Assembly (NCBI GenBank): GCA_031472005.1
Contig: PZJY01000010.1
Location: 744,001-808,000, forward strand
Length of the DNA stretch: 64,000 nucleotides
DNA from: Tetracladium setigerum
Taxonomy: Eukaryota; Ascomycota; Leotiomycetes; Helotiales
Direction: 5' to 3'
Part shown: in pieces, positions 48,668 through 60,605 of the stretch
Numbering within the stretch: position 1 is the first letter of the stretch
How the letters are laid out: each line of letters starts with the position of its first letter
Translations under genes and position numbers: made by a program
The notes under the pieces: generated by a model
What the model was told of the DNA's origin: nothing
Databases searched by the model: none
What the model saw: only the letters and a program-made list of their open reading frames with translations

Positions 48668-50619
48668 GTGATTGAGATGAGAACCACTCTCCGCTCTCTC
48701 ATTTGATGACGATGGTCTTGATCGGTCACCCGCGGAAACCCGCCACTGTTTGGCCCGAAGGCATTGCCCTTTCCCCCGTGTGTTACCTTGGACGTCGGCT
48801 CGACGGCAGGGCGTGGGCTTCTCTGTTGAAAAGGCCAAGATCTTGGGATGCAGATGGAGAGAGAACAACAGGTGGAGAGTACCGAAGGTTTGAGTAATCA
48901 GCAAGGACTACTGGATAATGTAAAATGGCATGGCATGGATGGCAAGGGAGGAGGATACTACTGTAGATATGATAACAATATTTCCATAGCATTGCATATC
49001 TCGACTCTATAGTAGGTAGGTAGGTAGGTAGTAGGTAGTAGGTAGGACTTAGTAGGAGGAAGAGAGACGAACGACTGCAGTCCAGAAATAGATGATACTT
49101 CGGCTATCTCGTATGCCTGGTCCCTCCCTTTCAAGTTCCCCCCACACTCGACAGATCATCGTCTCATGGGCATGATGAGCTCAAACTTTGATCAAGCTCT
49201 CTCTCCAGTCCCCACCATTACGAAGGTTTCGACTTTCTTCCTCACCACTACTCCAAACCTTGAATTGATGGGACTCTCTCGGCCTCTCAGGCACAAGCAG
49301 GGGGAAAAAAGGAGATGTTTGCACGTGCATTTTGTTCTTGTCTCTTTGACTTTTTTCGCCCCTCAGGCAATTCCTCCCCACCCCGCAAGCAGCTGCACGC
49401 CATCCAATTCGTTTTCTGTTCCTGGATCCTGGCCGGCGATCTGTGGAACGGCAGGCAGCTCTTGGATGCTGGATGTGTGGTCGATTTCCATTCACCGCTG
49501 CTGCTGCTGCTGGTCGGCGGTCGTACTCGGATTCGTCATAACGAAGCAATTGCAAGGTACTGTACGATAAATCCCGACGAAGCGCACAAAGAACTCCCAG
49601 AGACAACTCAGCACTTGAAGATACACTCTATCCAAGGCAAGTGTCCTGTACCAAGATATCATATCACAACAAAGAATGGTCGGCCAGTGCCCAGGGAGCC
49701 TCACGAACCTCTCAGCTCCGAGAGGAAACAGCAAGCAGCCTCCGCAAAAGCCACGAATTTAGAGTGACATCGGCCGAGCAGAGAAAAGTCGACGAAGAAC
49801 ATCATCATTTGCAGCAAATTGCAGCAGATTGCCTCGTTTCCCAGTGTTTGTTTCACACACTTCATGATGCCCCGACGCTCGCAAAGCCTGTGCACTGCAC
49901 TGTAAAACTGGCGTTTGAAGCCACTGAGCCACTCGAGTGTGCACATCCATCATTTTCTTCGTCTTCCTCTGACAGAAAAGCTAAAATGGGACACGCGACG
50001 ACTCCGTAGCGCAACTTCACCACCTCCCGGAATGGAATGCATAATGCGGTGCGCGGTGCGGCTTGTGGGAACTCCTGCAAAGTTATGTTCTGTACGGAGC
50101 AATGGCCCCCTTTGCACAAGCTGGTGGTAGGAGGACGATAGGTGGTTCTCTAGGTAGAGCTGGGACTGTAGATCTAATATATTACATATATACTACACAC
50201 ACACACACCTGCCCTCCCCTGCTTTCATCTCGCATCTTGTATCAATCACTTGGTCGTTTCGTTCATGTGCTCCAAAGCCAAAGAATGACAGCAGAAGTAG
50301 CAAGCAAGCAAGCAGGCAGGACGGGAATAATTGACGACGAATTGATGACAACAGTGCTTTCGCTTTCGCTACACAATATCACACCAACAATCAATCACTT
50401 TCACTTTCACTTTCCAGGGCCAGTCGTTCATTATTCACACTCGTTGATATACACCTAGAAGAGAAAGGGCCCTTGGATCACCACCACCACCACCAATTCT
50501 CCCTACGGCGACGGCAAAGAAGAACAAACCTACAGTACTACAATACAGCCTCGAGACTTCACCACTCCATAATTCGAGTCTAGAAAGCACTGATTTTTCC
50601 TACCAAAACTTGCTTCGCC
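48668..50619. other. Intergenic region, about 2 kb
   Basis: Contains a long TAGGTAGGTAGG tract near 49012-49045, a CTG repeat near 49497-49512, a CA repeat near 50195-50207 and CACGTG at 49322. Long overlapping ORFs on both strands show no conserved features. The last ~400 bp, rich in CA/CT, is probably the leader of the cyclin-like gene. Confidence 0.45.
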
Positions 50620-51597
50620 ATGAATACTTTCACCTCCCACCTCCGCCGAGCCGTGAAGACCTCCAGCGTCAGCGTGGACACCACAGGAGCAACGATTACT
50701 CCAATGTCCTCCTCCTTAACTACTCGGCCGCGAAGCTCGTCCCTTGATTCCCTGGACTCCCTCGATGAAGAAGAGTATTTTTCCAAAACCTATGTACCAC
50801 TTTCGAATCTACCTACACCGCCTCTATCCTCGCACTCCAATGCCTCGTCCCGGCAGATGTCGCCCGAGGCCTTATTCGCACCCTCCGAGCTTCTCGATCC
50901 GAAATTCATAGGTACGTACCGAAGCTTCCACCTCCTTCGTCGAGCAGGACCTACCCTACCTACCTAGAGGTAGTCAGTCACAGCTAGTAGAAGATGCTAA
51001 GAAATGTCAACAGGGCCGGCCATCCATCTCACAAACCTAATTCCGCCCTCTACCTCCCTCACCCCCGCTTCCCCGTCACACATGCAACTTATCCTCACAC
51101 GCTCCAACCTCCCCTCGACCACCATCGCCCTCGCCGTCAACATCCTCGATTCCCTCAATCCCCGTTTCGCACTCGCCTGGCGACAATCCCTTCCCCTCAC
51201 CCCATCTCAACACATCGATTCCATCGCTCCCGAGCTCATCCCTCTGTCCGCCTTGATCTTAGCAGTCCAGTTCGTGGATGACAGAGAGATCAGCACGAGG
51301 GAATGTGTGCAGGACTGGGGAAGGGGTGCGTGGAATTGTCGGCAGGTGAATGCGACCGTGTGGTGTCTGCTGGATAATCTCGGAGGAAGACTCCTCCCAC
51401 TCTGGGAGGCATGTATGGTAGAGGGGGCGTTGGCGGATATGGAACGGGCAGCAGGAAGGAGAGTCGTGAAGGAGAATTCGAGGAAGGGAGTGGGTGGTTT
51501 GAAGGACGAGGAGAAGCCAGCCGTGAAGTCGGTGGAGGGGTGTGTCGCGACGAAGGAGCCCTTCCCACCATATGTTGTTGACCCTGGCATGGATTGA
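50620..51597 (+). CDS. Cyclin-like protein (cyclin box)
   Basis: Exons 50620-50911 and 51014-51597, separated by a 102-nt intron (GTACGT...AACAG), give 291 residues. The N-terminus is Ser-rich (TRPRSSSLDSLDSLDEEEYF). Exon 2 has the helical cyclin-box pattern LTRSNLPSTTIALAVNILD, then FALAWRQSL, APELIPLSALILAVQFVDDR, CVQDWGRGAWNCRQVNAT, and LLDNLGGRLLPLW. The FVDDREIST...WNCRQVNATxW block is typical of a fungal family annotated as cyclin-domain proteins that may partner a Pho85-like kinase. The partner is inference only. The intron holds a CTACCTACCTAG motif. Confidence 0.7.
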
Positions 51598-52221
51598 AAT
51601 TGGGACTGGGATTTTGATACGGCAACATCGCTTTGGAGGGTCGATTTTTTGATCACGGACTTGTAGGGCGGGCATTCATTGCATTGGCGTTTTATACCAC
51701 TTTCTGCATTCCTAGGGCGGACTATGAGATAATATAATCATTAATTGTCTACATGGACTGTCTCTCTCTAGGTACTTGACCTTTTAAGCAGCAGCATCGC
51801 TTATCTTGACCTGCCCTGCTACTGTACGACGGTACAGTACTGAAGACGTTGATTACCTACTTTGCATCAAGTCGTGCAACGGCGCATGCAACACACTGGC
51901 AGAACATAGCAAATTTAGGTCCTTTTCTTGGATTTTCTCTCCAATAAATAATTAAGCTTTCATACATCTCTTCGCCCACCTTATTGAAGTATCGCTTATT
52001 GGTAGGCTGTTGCACATGCTGTCCTACAGTACCCTGAAGGAATCTGATCAGGGGATAAACAAACAGGCTCTTGCTCGCTAAAAATGGTGGTCGCAGGCGA
52101 TGACGTGTGACCCCTCGTCCCAATTTCCAGATGCTCTTCATATTCAAAGACCTTCCCCCATACTTTGGTCCATTCCCCAAGTATCTCCCCCAAAAAAACA
52201 CGCTGCAACTTACAACTAAAT
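51598..52221. other. Intergenic
   Basis: A 133-codon minus-strand ORF (51857-52258) overlaps the next gene's start and has no recognisable features. Otherwise nothing seen. Confidence 0.5.
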
Positions 52222-54038
52222 ATGGCATCCATTCTCCGCCAAATTGTTGCCGGTCCACGCAGTCGTCACCCCGAAGCTGGTCTCGACCTCTGCTATGTCA
52301 CCGACCAAATCATCGCAACCTCTGGCCCTTCAGGCACATACCCGCAACGCGCCTACCGCACTCCCCTAGATCAGCTCGTCAAATTTCTAGATTACAAACA
52401 TGGGGAGGATTGGGCGATTTGGGAGTTTAGAGCTGAGGGAACTGGATATCCTGATAGCGAGGTGTACGGGAGAGTCTGGCATTACCCATGGCCCGACCAT
52501 CATCCACCCCCTTCAGGCTCGTGCCAATGATCATGGCGGGTATGCGGAACTGGTTGAAGGGGGAAGGAGAGGGAGTGGGGGCGGGAGATAATGAGGGTGA
52601 CGGAGGTGGTAAGGGAGACGGTACCGTTGGAGAGAAGAGACCCGGTCACAAGAAGAGGGTGGTGGTTGTGCATTGCAAGGCGGGCAAGGGCAGGAGTGGG
52701 ACGATGGCTTGCAGTTATCTGATCAGTGAGTGTGGGTGGGAGGCTTCAGAGGCGTTGGCGAGATTTACGGAGAGGAGGATGCGGCCGGGCTTTGGGCAGG
52801 GTGTATCGATTCCAAGTCAGTTGAGATGGGTGGGATATGTGGACCGTTGGACGAAGGCTGGAAAGACATATGTGGAACGACAGGTTGAGATCTTGGAGGT
52901 GCACGTTTGGGGCTTAAGGGAAGGCGTGAAGGTGCAGGTTGAAGGCTTCGTTGACGAAGGCAAGACGATCAAGGTATTTCATGTCTTTTCGAAAAAGGAA
53001 CGGGTTATAGTTGAAGGGAATCCGCCTGGAGGCGGAGGGATCAAAGATAAATTCAGTGACATGGCTGGTTTCACAACCGAATCACAACCGCAAGTATCGA
53101 AATCAGCCGACCAGCTCTCGACTATTAAAACACCGCCGACAATAAGCACGCCGACAATCAACACACCAAAATCAAACACCCCTTCTATCGAAGCAACCGG
53201 GGAGGAATCTGGCGGCGGTGCTGTGATCTTCAAACCTTCCAAACGTGTTGTCCTCCTTCATCGGATATCAACATCGACTTTGAGCGCCGCAACAAAGCCT
53301 CCATGGGCTGGACCATGGTAACAGCGGTAGCACACGTTTGGTTCAATGCTTTCTTCGAAGGTAATGGCCCCGAAAAAAACGGTGTTGCAGACGAAAGTGG
53401 TGTATTTGAAATCGAATGGGACAAAATGGATGGGATCAAAGGCTCGTCCCGAAAAGGCACGAGGGCATTTGATAAATTGTCAGTGGTTTGGCAGGCTTAC
53501 GAGCATCAAGCGGATGCTGTTATCCATGAGCCAGGTACGGATTCGCCAGTTCCACAAATGAAGGCTGCCGATTGGAAAGGAGGGAATGAGGCGCCACCTA
53601 CAGAGGGGAAGGGATTAGGTTTGAGGACAGAAAGTCCCGGGACTGCGGATGTCAGCAAAGCTAGCAGTTTCAACGAGGAAAATGGCGATGGAGATTCGGA
53701 CTCGGAGAGGGGTATCAAATCTAGTGGGCCTGGCGGAGAAGAGATTGTGGATGTTGAGGCGTTGCCGCAGCCAAAGGAAGATAATAAAATTCCTACGTTG
53801 GATGAGGTAAATAAGGGATTAGACACTGCAACCGCGACTACTGGGGAACGAGACATGGATGTGTGAGTGCACCCCTTGGTTTGAACATGAAGGCTGCAGA
53901 ATACCGCTAATTCAGAATAACAGCAAGGGCCCAAGTGCAGGCGATTCCCTTGATATAAATTTAATCCCAGAGGAGGATCTTAAAGACCCACATCATCATA
54001 CATTGGGTCTCACCAGGAATAAATCTCGCACTACGTAG
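52222..54038 (+). CDS. PTEN-type phosphoinositide 3-phosphatase, two frame breaks
   Basis: PTEN enzymes remove the 3-phosphate of PI(3,4,5)P3. The protein starts MASILRQIVAGPRSRHPEAG and continues YPQRAYRTPLDQLVKFLD. It has a YPWPDHHPPP (WPD-type) loop, a Gly/Glu-rich insert and the P-loop VVVHCKAGKGRSGTMACSYL, essentially the PTEN signature. FTERRMRPGFGQGVSIPSQ and the C2-like domain ending SDINIDFERRN follow. The frame breaks at the C5 run 52507-52511 and again near 53252-53258, each fixed by one extra base. A last intron (53863-53923, GTGAGT...AACAG) leads to a C-terminal exon ending at 54038 with PEEDLKDPHHHTLG. The catalytic residues are intact, so sequence error is more likely than a dead gene. 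Confidence 0.85.
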
Positions 54039-54848
54039 GTAATCGAATTAGGAAGGGTACGCTACATGAGAAACCCTACATGAGAAGTACGTTTGGAATG
54101 GGTGGTGGGAAAATATCGATTGTCATTTATATATCTTGCATGGTTTTACTCGCGAGGTGTTGGAGGGGTTCTCTTTAGGTATTATCAACAGAAGAATAGA
54201 TCTAGCTTTTTTAGAAGAAAAGAGATTGGGAGATGTGTTGTTACAGAGACAGGCATCAGGTTGTTTTTGAATACAATTATTATTCTGTATCGGTGGTGAT
54301 TTTCGCCTAGGGAATGTCTTTGTTTACTTTTCCAAGCCGCTACATCTTTTTGCCGTCGTTTAATTAAGAGCATAGTAATAATACCTTACACCAAGCAAGC
54401 TACTTCTGGCCCAGACCCTTTTGTAAATTGAATAGAAAGGACATCAAACAAGACGAGGGCTATTGGTTAGGTTTCTACTATTGATATGACACAATTACGG
54501 CATGTCACCAGGATTCTAATAGTCACGGTCATTTTTGGTAAGGGACACTTGTCCCCATTTATTTAATTTTTTTATTCTAAAATCCAGTACGAAAATATAA
54601 AAACAAATGATTGTTAAAAGACGGACTCACCTGCTAATTTCCCAACCGCCCGCGTCCCATTGCAACACCGTGGCATGAGAAAATGTGCTGAGTAGTAAAT
54701 CCAACGTCGTAGTCGAATGAGTCCATCGTTCCCTGTAGGTAGCTGTGTCTCGACAATCTAGGGAGCAGCAAAAAAGCCAATGACAAAGGAAAAGGAAGAG
54801 TGAGCAAGACTAACCGATGTCCAACCATCTCAAGCACCGTAAATATCA
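54039..54848. other. Intergenic between convergent genes
   Basis: AT-rich 3' flanking DNA; no gene seen. Confidence 0.5.
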
Positions 54849-55769
54849 TCATCGTTCATCACCGTATCCCGATTGGCGCTCCGACCCATAATTTTCATAT
54901 CCAGGAGGAACTGGTCTAGCAGAAGAATCGGCAACTGGCTGTGAATATCGGAAGGTTCCCCCAGTAGTGCTGGGTGCGCGCTGGTCGTTGGGAATTGAAC
55001 GGCCTTGAGAAGGGTGTGAGGAATGGTGCGGACAATTGGGCACAGGAGGACGGGGACGAACGCCCATACCATGGTTCATCTGAGGCTGTGGTCGAGCAGG
55101 CGTAGGGGAAGGATTTGGCATATGTCGCGCATTTTGTCTGATGATCTGGAAATGCACCCGAGGATCACTACGATCAAAATAAGGATGTCGCACAAATGGG
55201 GCAGAATTAGGGTGATTGATCCCATTCAGCACGGCAGTATGGAAGTCCACCACATAGCCTTGCATGCGGCGTTCATAGGTGTCGGGGTTCTCCAACGTCG
55301 CGAACATTGGATGGCGAGGAAAGAATCGGCGTAGTCCGGGCTCTGTTCGTGCTCCTTGGAACAGCAGTCGGTACAATTCCCATCGGCGGGCGTAAGTTTC
55401 GTGATCAGCAATCTGGGCTTCAACCTCAGGCTGGGGATGGGGGAGATTGAGAGATTCTTGGTAAAAGAAAGCCTCAGGATACGCGAAGCGAAGCGATGGT
55501 GGGTTTAGAAGACCCGGCTGTGCCTGAACTGGTGCTGGAATGCTCAACTCGCCCCGTGACATTTGAAGAAGAGCTTCCACAGCGTCCATCTCCAGCGCAG
55601 TAAGAGGAACAAGCGGTGGTGGGTTTGGAGGACCCGGCGGTGTCTGAACTGGTGCCGGAACGCCCGACTCGCCCCGTGACATCTGAAGAAGAGCTTCTGT
55701 AGCTTCCATCTCCAGCGTAGTAGGAGGAAGTTTCGTGCGCGAGTATGATGTTGGAGGTTGTCCGTCCAT
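54849..55769 (-). CDS. Hypothetical Pro-rich protein with internal duplication
   Basis: A single 306-residue exon starting MDGQPPTSYSRT; the frame is open upstream to 55991 but without a better start. Near the N-terminus a 40-residue unit occurs twice: LEMEATEALLQMSRGESGVP and LEMDAVEALLQMSRGELSIP, each followed by a Pro-rich stretch. The centre (FAYPEAFFYQESLN...ARRWELYRLLFQGARTEP...RFFPRHPMFATL) appears folded. The C-terminus is Pro/His/Arg-rich and low in complexity. No signal peptide or membrane segment. I do not recognise the family. Confidence 0.6.
   Translation of the reverse strand: MDGQPPTSYSRTKLPPTTLEMEATEALLQMSRGESGVPAPVQTPPGPPNPPPLVPLTALEMDAVEALLQMSRGELSIPAPVQAQPGLLNPPSLRFAYPEAFFYQESLNLPHPQPEVEAQIADHETYARRWELYRLLFQGARTEPGLRRFFPRHPMFATLENPDTYERRMQGYVVDFHTAVLNGINHPNSAPFVRHPYFDRSDPRVHFQIIRQNARHMPNPSPTPARPQPQMNHGMGVRPRPPVPNCPHHSSHPSQGRSIPNDQRAPSTTGGTFRYSQPVADSSARPVPPGYENYGSERQSGYGDER
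55497..55735 (-). repeat. Tandem 120-bp duplication inside the Pro-rich gene
   Basis: The segment beginning TGGTGGGTTTAGAAGACCCG (about 55497) is repeated 120 bp later (about 55617) with scattered differences, encoding the duplicated 40-residue unit. The length is a multiple of three, so the frame is kept. Confidence 0.8.
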
Positions 55770-56936
55770 GTTGGCGGATCTGAGACTGTCGTTTCGGGGG
55801 ATCTGGAAAGGAGAGCCGAGGAGCAGTAGAGCGAGAATGATCGTCGGAGTTAGGTTGTGATTGTGTGTGTGATGAGGAAAAGGTGGACCGGTTGAGAGCA
55901 CTGGAATGTATTTAACTTCGTCGAGGCGAAGTGTGTTGAGAAAACCTATGCGTTGTTCCTCGAAATGAATTTGGAAAAAACAAAGAAGCACTGACTTAAC
56001 ATGTTAACACTTTTGTAAACACAATGGAATTGTACATTGAAAAGGGGGCCATAGTTAAGAGAAGCAGGAGAGGAAGCGGGGATTTAATTGCAACAGCCGT
56101 TTCCTTTCGATGGTACAACTGATTGTTTTGCTTTATGAGTAGGTTGAAGGAGTTGGACATCATTGTGAGGGGGCCGTGGCTTTGTTGGAACACAATAGAG
56201 TGTGAAAATAGGCGAAGTGCTCATTCGCGAATGATTGTAAAATACCTCAGTCATTGTATTGAGAGGGGAACTACCAATTCACCAAGAGGAGAGACACATA
56301 CAACGACACACTAGGTAATTCTGACGTACGGTGTTGATACAGGAATTCACTGATGAGGATTAGACTAAAATGAAAAGCTATGGCCATTTGAATACCTCAA
56401 AGTGAGAACGAGAACAGTTTATGACATGATAGATATTACCTGAACACACCTGTGCATTGAAACTCTAGTTGATAAGCTGACTACTGCTCGCTGTCTCGTC
56501 ATGTATGTAACGCTGGTACTTCATTGCCACGGCTTGCCGTGTTGGAATTGTCAACAAGTAACTCTTCTACCTTCTGTTTAAAGAGCTAGGTGCTTTCTGA
56601 TGTGCTGTTGTGAAACGAGGAGAGCATTGGCAATATTTCAATCAAAGGGACAAGCAAAGTGTCTAAAGGACCCATTTTACGTCTGAACGCTTAGACTCGA
56701 GAATTTGTGATGAGAAATGAATAAAAAGGGTGTTCCTAAAAATGCAGATGAAACTTAACTTAGGACAAGATGATAGGAGCGTACTCCCTTCAAAGTCCTA
56801 ATTAAGTGGCCACTAGAAGCCAACTAGAGATAAAAATGGTATCATTCTCCGCAAAGCCGAAACGGAAGCAAAATTTTAGAAGTACAAGGGCATTTCTTCG
56901 CCACATCTGATCTTAACAAGTTCCAAACCGCCCTCC
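55770..56936. other. Intergenic
   Basis: Only short ORFs. Nothing recognised over about 1.2 kb between the start of the Pro-rich gene and the end of the YIP gene. Confidence 0.5.
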
Positions 56937-57942
56937 CTAACTTATAAAGCACAAGCATCCCAGAGCAAGATAAAAGACAAAGAGTGGATACACTGCTATG
57001 CCAACCCTGTTCTTTACCACTCCGCTCCCACCTAGAATACTGACACCGGCTGCCAATGACCATGTGACGAGTACGAGGTAAACCGGCACCCGAGCAATGG
57101 TGGGTAGATGCAGTGCCGAAAGTAAAGCTGCGATGACAAGTGGGAAGAGAGTGTATCCAATAATACACACACTCTGGGCGAATGAACTACAACACATCAG
57201 ATTAGTGATTCCTCCTCCCAAAGAATGGAAGAATACTCACATATTGCCTCCCAGCAGTTTGATCTGTAGAGTGACCACAGCCTCCCCAATCCACACCATT
57301 GCAAAAACTCCACTAAACACCAAGCTCTTCTGCTTCTCCGCAGCGTTGAAGCTGAGCAACAAGCTAAGCAGTAGACAGAATACTAACGGACCCCAGAGGT
57401 CCCAATCCCTCAACCCTTCACTCATATTTCCCTGCGCAAGCAAGTGGTCCGCATCTATAGCCCTCCCTGCCAACCCCACCAACTCCTCTCTCGCACCGCT
57501 GAGACCCGCACCCCGAATACTCTCGTAGTAGCCTCTGAATCCAGTACTGCCATCTAACATAGAACCGCCAAAGAGGTATTTGGGGTATAGTACTTCGCGC
57601 ATCTTGGACCACACGGCCAGGAGATCTCGGCGTAGGGTTTCCCACACCGACTCATCAATTGTGTTGGTTGGTGCGCGCCGATCCTCGCCGGGGATGCGTG
57701 AGGTGAGGTAACCTTCATTGAGAGGGCGGGAGGAGGAGGAGGAGATGTTTCCACTTAGGGGAGCGCGGGAGGATTGTGGGTGTAGAGGGTCGTCGAGGTC
57801 ATCGAGGTTGGCTGCAATATATTATTATAAATTCCCAGCTGAGTGGAAAGTTAGGGAATTTACCATCATCGGGATCTATTAGGTCGTCGTCATCAACCTG
57901 GGGTTGGTTGTAATGTGCGTACGGATTTGACGATGAGGCCAT
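56937..57942 (-). CDS. Yip1-domain membrane protein (Yip4/YIPF6-like)
   Basis: Exons 57864-57942, 57241-57811 and 56937-57186; introns of 52 and 54 nt; 299 residues with no frame errors. Yip1-family proteins are five-pass Golgi/ER membrane proteins that interact with Rab GTPases. The N-terminus is acidic and Ser-rich (MASSSNPYAHYNQPQVDDDD). Then come TIDESVWETLRRDLLAVWSKMREVL, LRDWDLWGPLVFCLLLSLLL, VFSGVFAMVWIGEAVV, and, across the second intron, NISFAQSVCIIGYTLFPLVI. Two further hydrophobic segments end the protein. The DLWGPL...FAQSVCIxGYTLFPL pattern points to the Yip4/YIPF6 branch. An extra loop (STGFRGYYESIRGAGLSGAR) lies between the first conserved helix and the DLWGPL segment. Confidence 0.88.
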
Positions 57943-58563
57943 GTTGAGATATCAGGTCGCCTTGGGGCGACGATTGGGAATGGAGGGTTTGAAATTTCCC
58001 CGAGAGATAATTACGAGCGGATCAACGAGCTCCTTTCAAGGGTTGTGAAAAGAGGGTGCAGTGGGTTGAGGGTGAAGCTGTTGGATGATTGCCAAATTCC
58101 ACGGTTTCCTCATCATCAAGCTGCGCGTTCGACGTGGCCCAAGCTTCCGAGCTAGGCCAAATGAGGACACCTTACGAAAGTGACCTGTCCCTTTGTCTCT
58201 TGCCCTCTGGTTTTTGGTAAGAATACCTTCAGGCAAGGAAGGTTCAGATGTAAACTTATACAATAAATTTGTGTTTGATCAGAATTCCAGGTTGTCTGAT
58301 TGGTGTGAAGAGCTACTGAATTATTGGAGGCTGAAAAAAAGGCGAGAGAGGCACACAAACTGAAGCCATGAAGAGATCAATCATCTGGGAAAATGGAACT
58401 GCAATAATAGAGGTCTATCTGAAGACATGGCAACAACGCTGGCTAAATCAAATGCCAAAGGATGCTAGCAGGTATCCAAAACCTTACCCAATTGGAAACT
58501 TCGGGATTATAGGGACTTATAATTCTCCATCTTCATCTGTCCGGAACACCAACACAAATCCCC
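57943..58563. other. Intergenic: YIP promoter and PAS gene 3' flank
   Basis: No gene seen. A 113-codon + strand ORF (58368-58709) overlaps the PAS gene 3' end and is a shadow. Confidence 0.5.
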
Positions 58564-60605
58564 TCAATACCATAAATATCGAGTGGCGGCCGAAACCTTG
58601 CCGGGGCCAGAGGAGCGTTCGGGTTCTTGTATGTCATTGTTTGCATTGTCTGGGTTCGCTTCGGGAGCTTCATTGGTGCGAGGTCTTGACGGCGGAGGCA
58701 ATTCTCTGATCGGGCTTTTGTGGTTGTTTTCCAAACCATATGGCGCGTTATGCTCTTGCCGATACCCATTTAACCCATTTGGATGAAAGCCGTTTTGCCT
58801 GTATTCCGGAGGCCCTGCTTGATGCATTCCCATTTCCATGGGATGATCAATAGATGCTTCTCCGTGCCCGAAACCGTTTCCCCTGTACTGGTGTTGATAC
58901 ATATCATGTTGGAGTTGTGGCTCCCTTGACTTCTCGCGAGCCCATTTCAGAGCAGCTTGATTCTCAGGACCGGGATACGAAGGCACGGGTACAGCGTAAG
59001 GATTCCACACCGGAATGTCTGCCGGTTGAGCATCTCCTCGTGGAACCCCATGGCCGTAACTTGCAATGTTTCCATTTATCCCAACAAGTGACCAGGCAAA
59101 GACAGCAACTTCTTGTATCGATGCCAACAGCTCATCGGGCGGAGGTCCTCCCGGAAGTGCAATGGGAGCTTGAAATCCGTGTTGGAAGGGCTGTTGAGGA
59201 TCTGGTTGAAACAAATGCGGACGGATTGCAGGTCTGTTACAATGTCTATCAGTATACTATTCTCAGAATTGTTCGGAGGAGGGGGTTACTTACGCTCCCC
59301 AGGGAGCCGCAAACACTCCGTTTTCTGGCGGTGGTACAGCAGCCATGGCTGGGAATGGAATTCTTGGACGAGCCCGCCGGAGAACGACCACCAGACCATC
59401 TGATGTGCAAGACACAACTGCCTCGATTTCTCGAGGCTCTGGTCTCTCTCTCTCCCGTCGTCGTGGTGCAACTGCAGGGAGTACATATTGTCGCGAAGGT
59501 CCTGAGGTATCCAACATAGACCTTTCATGGTTTCCTCTCCTAGAATCTCCGTCCGAAGAGCCGCGAGAGCCACTATAGTCCGTCGTGTCCTGCGACGAAA
59601 TGTTGTACAAATCTTGAGCAGAGTCGTCATCTTCTCTCTTAATACCAACGTTCCCCACCATATCCACATCCGCATCCCCATTCAGTCGAACCCCTCCATC
59701 TTCGGAGTCACTGCTAACACTGGCATCCCGCGCGTCTTCTTCGTCATCCCCCTCGTTTCGAGGATCATGATACCAAAAGCGCAGATACGCTATGGAGTCG
59801 TTTTCCTTGGCGCTCCGGAGACATTGCTCTGCATCTGGATAGCAATTCTCTTGCATACAATCGTAGAAGCTCTTCCCGTCAAGCTCCTCGGGCGTAACTC
59901 CCAGAATTTCTGCAACGGCATCGGTGGCGTACAGAACTGTCAAGCTGTGAGAAAATCGGTTGAGAATGAGAGCTGCTCTCGGCTCCAAGAACGATGCTTG
60001 AGGAGGGGTCCTGAATTTTGAGGACAGGTGCTCAAGCATGTGATATCGAGGATCTCTGGGAGATGAGGCAAACAAACGCCTGATAGTGGGAGCTTCAGCT
60101 GCTCGTCCTATCCACCGGAGTTTAGTATAGATTCCAAGGAATGGTAACCAAGGCAAGCAACACCCAATCACTATTCAAACCAAATTGAATACCTACGGTC
60201 GTTTTTCACATCTCCTCGGTAGATACTGGTACAGGCGACCATGACCTGATATGTGATCGTAAAGACACACTCACAACCAATCCATTCCCCATCCCCCCTC
60301 GAATCCTGGCATAGTGCAAGACAGCAGCCTTGTCCAATTGAATGCCACGGCTCTGAATACTGCGTGCAAAGGGAACTTCATCTGGGTGGAAGTACTCGAA
60401 ACAGGATCTCCCAACAACATCCTCCGGGCTGTATCCCAAAATATCAGAGATAGATTTGGAAGCATACAGTATATTTGCGTCCGGAGAAAGGTCTAGACGG
60501 ACGGGTAAGTTAGTATTAAGTTGTTTTAGAGACCAAAGCTAAAGCATGATCTATGTTGAAGGGTCAAGGCTACGTACTGTGTATGGTGATAAATGTCATC
60601 TCCAT
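58564..60605 (-). CDS. PAS-domain regulator with two PAS regions
   Basis: Exons 60578-60605, 60197-60492, 59294-60107 and 58564-59233 give about 602 residues after one correction. The first PAS region reads MEMTFITIHNLSPDANILYA, DILGYSPEDVVGRSCFEYFH, then (after correction) WIGCECVFTITYQVMVACTS. The second reads HSLTVLYATDAVAEILGVTP and SFYDCMQENCYPDAEQCLRS. An acidic linker, a basic RRRERERPEPR patch with VVSCTSDGLVVVLRRARP, and a Pro/Gln-rich tail ending SAATRYLWY follow. PAS folds sense ligands or partners; no zinc finger or kinase domain is present. Exon 2 is one base short at the C6 run 60293-60298. Family members occur across filamentous ascomycetes with undefined function, probably nuclear. 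Confidence 0.82.

Noticed and set aside
49315..49767. 150-codon + strand ORF in the 48.7-50.6 kb gap
   Set aside because: Overlaps other ORFs on both strands, no domain, simple-repeat content; not supported as a gene.
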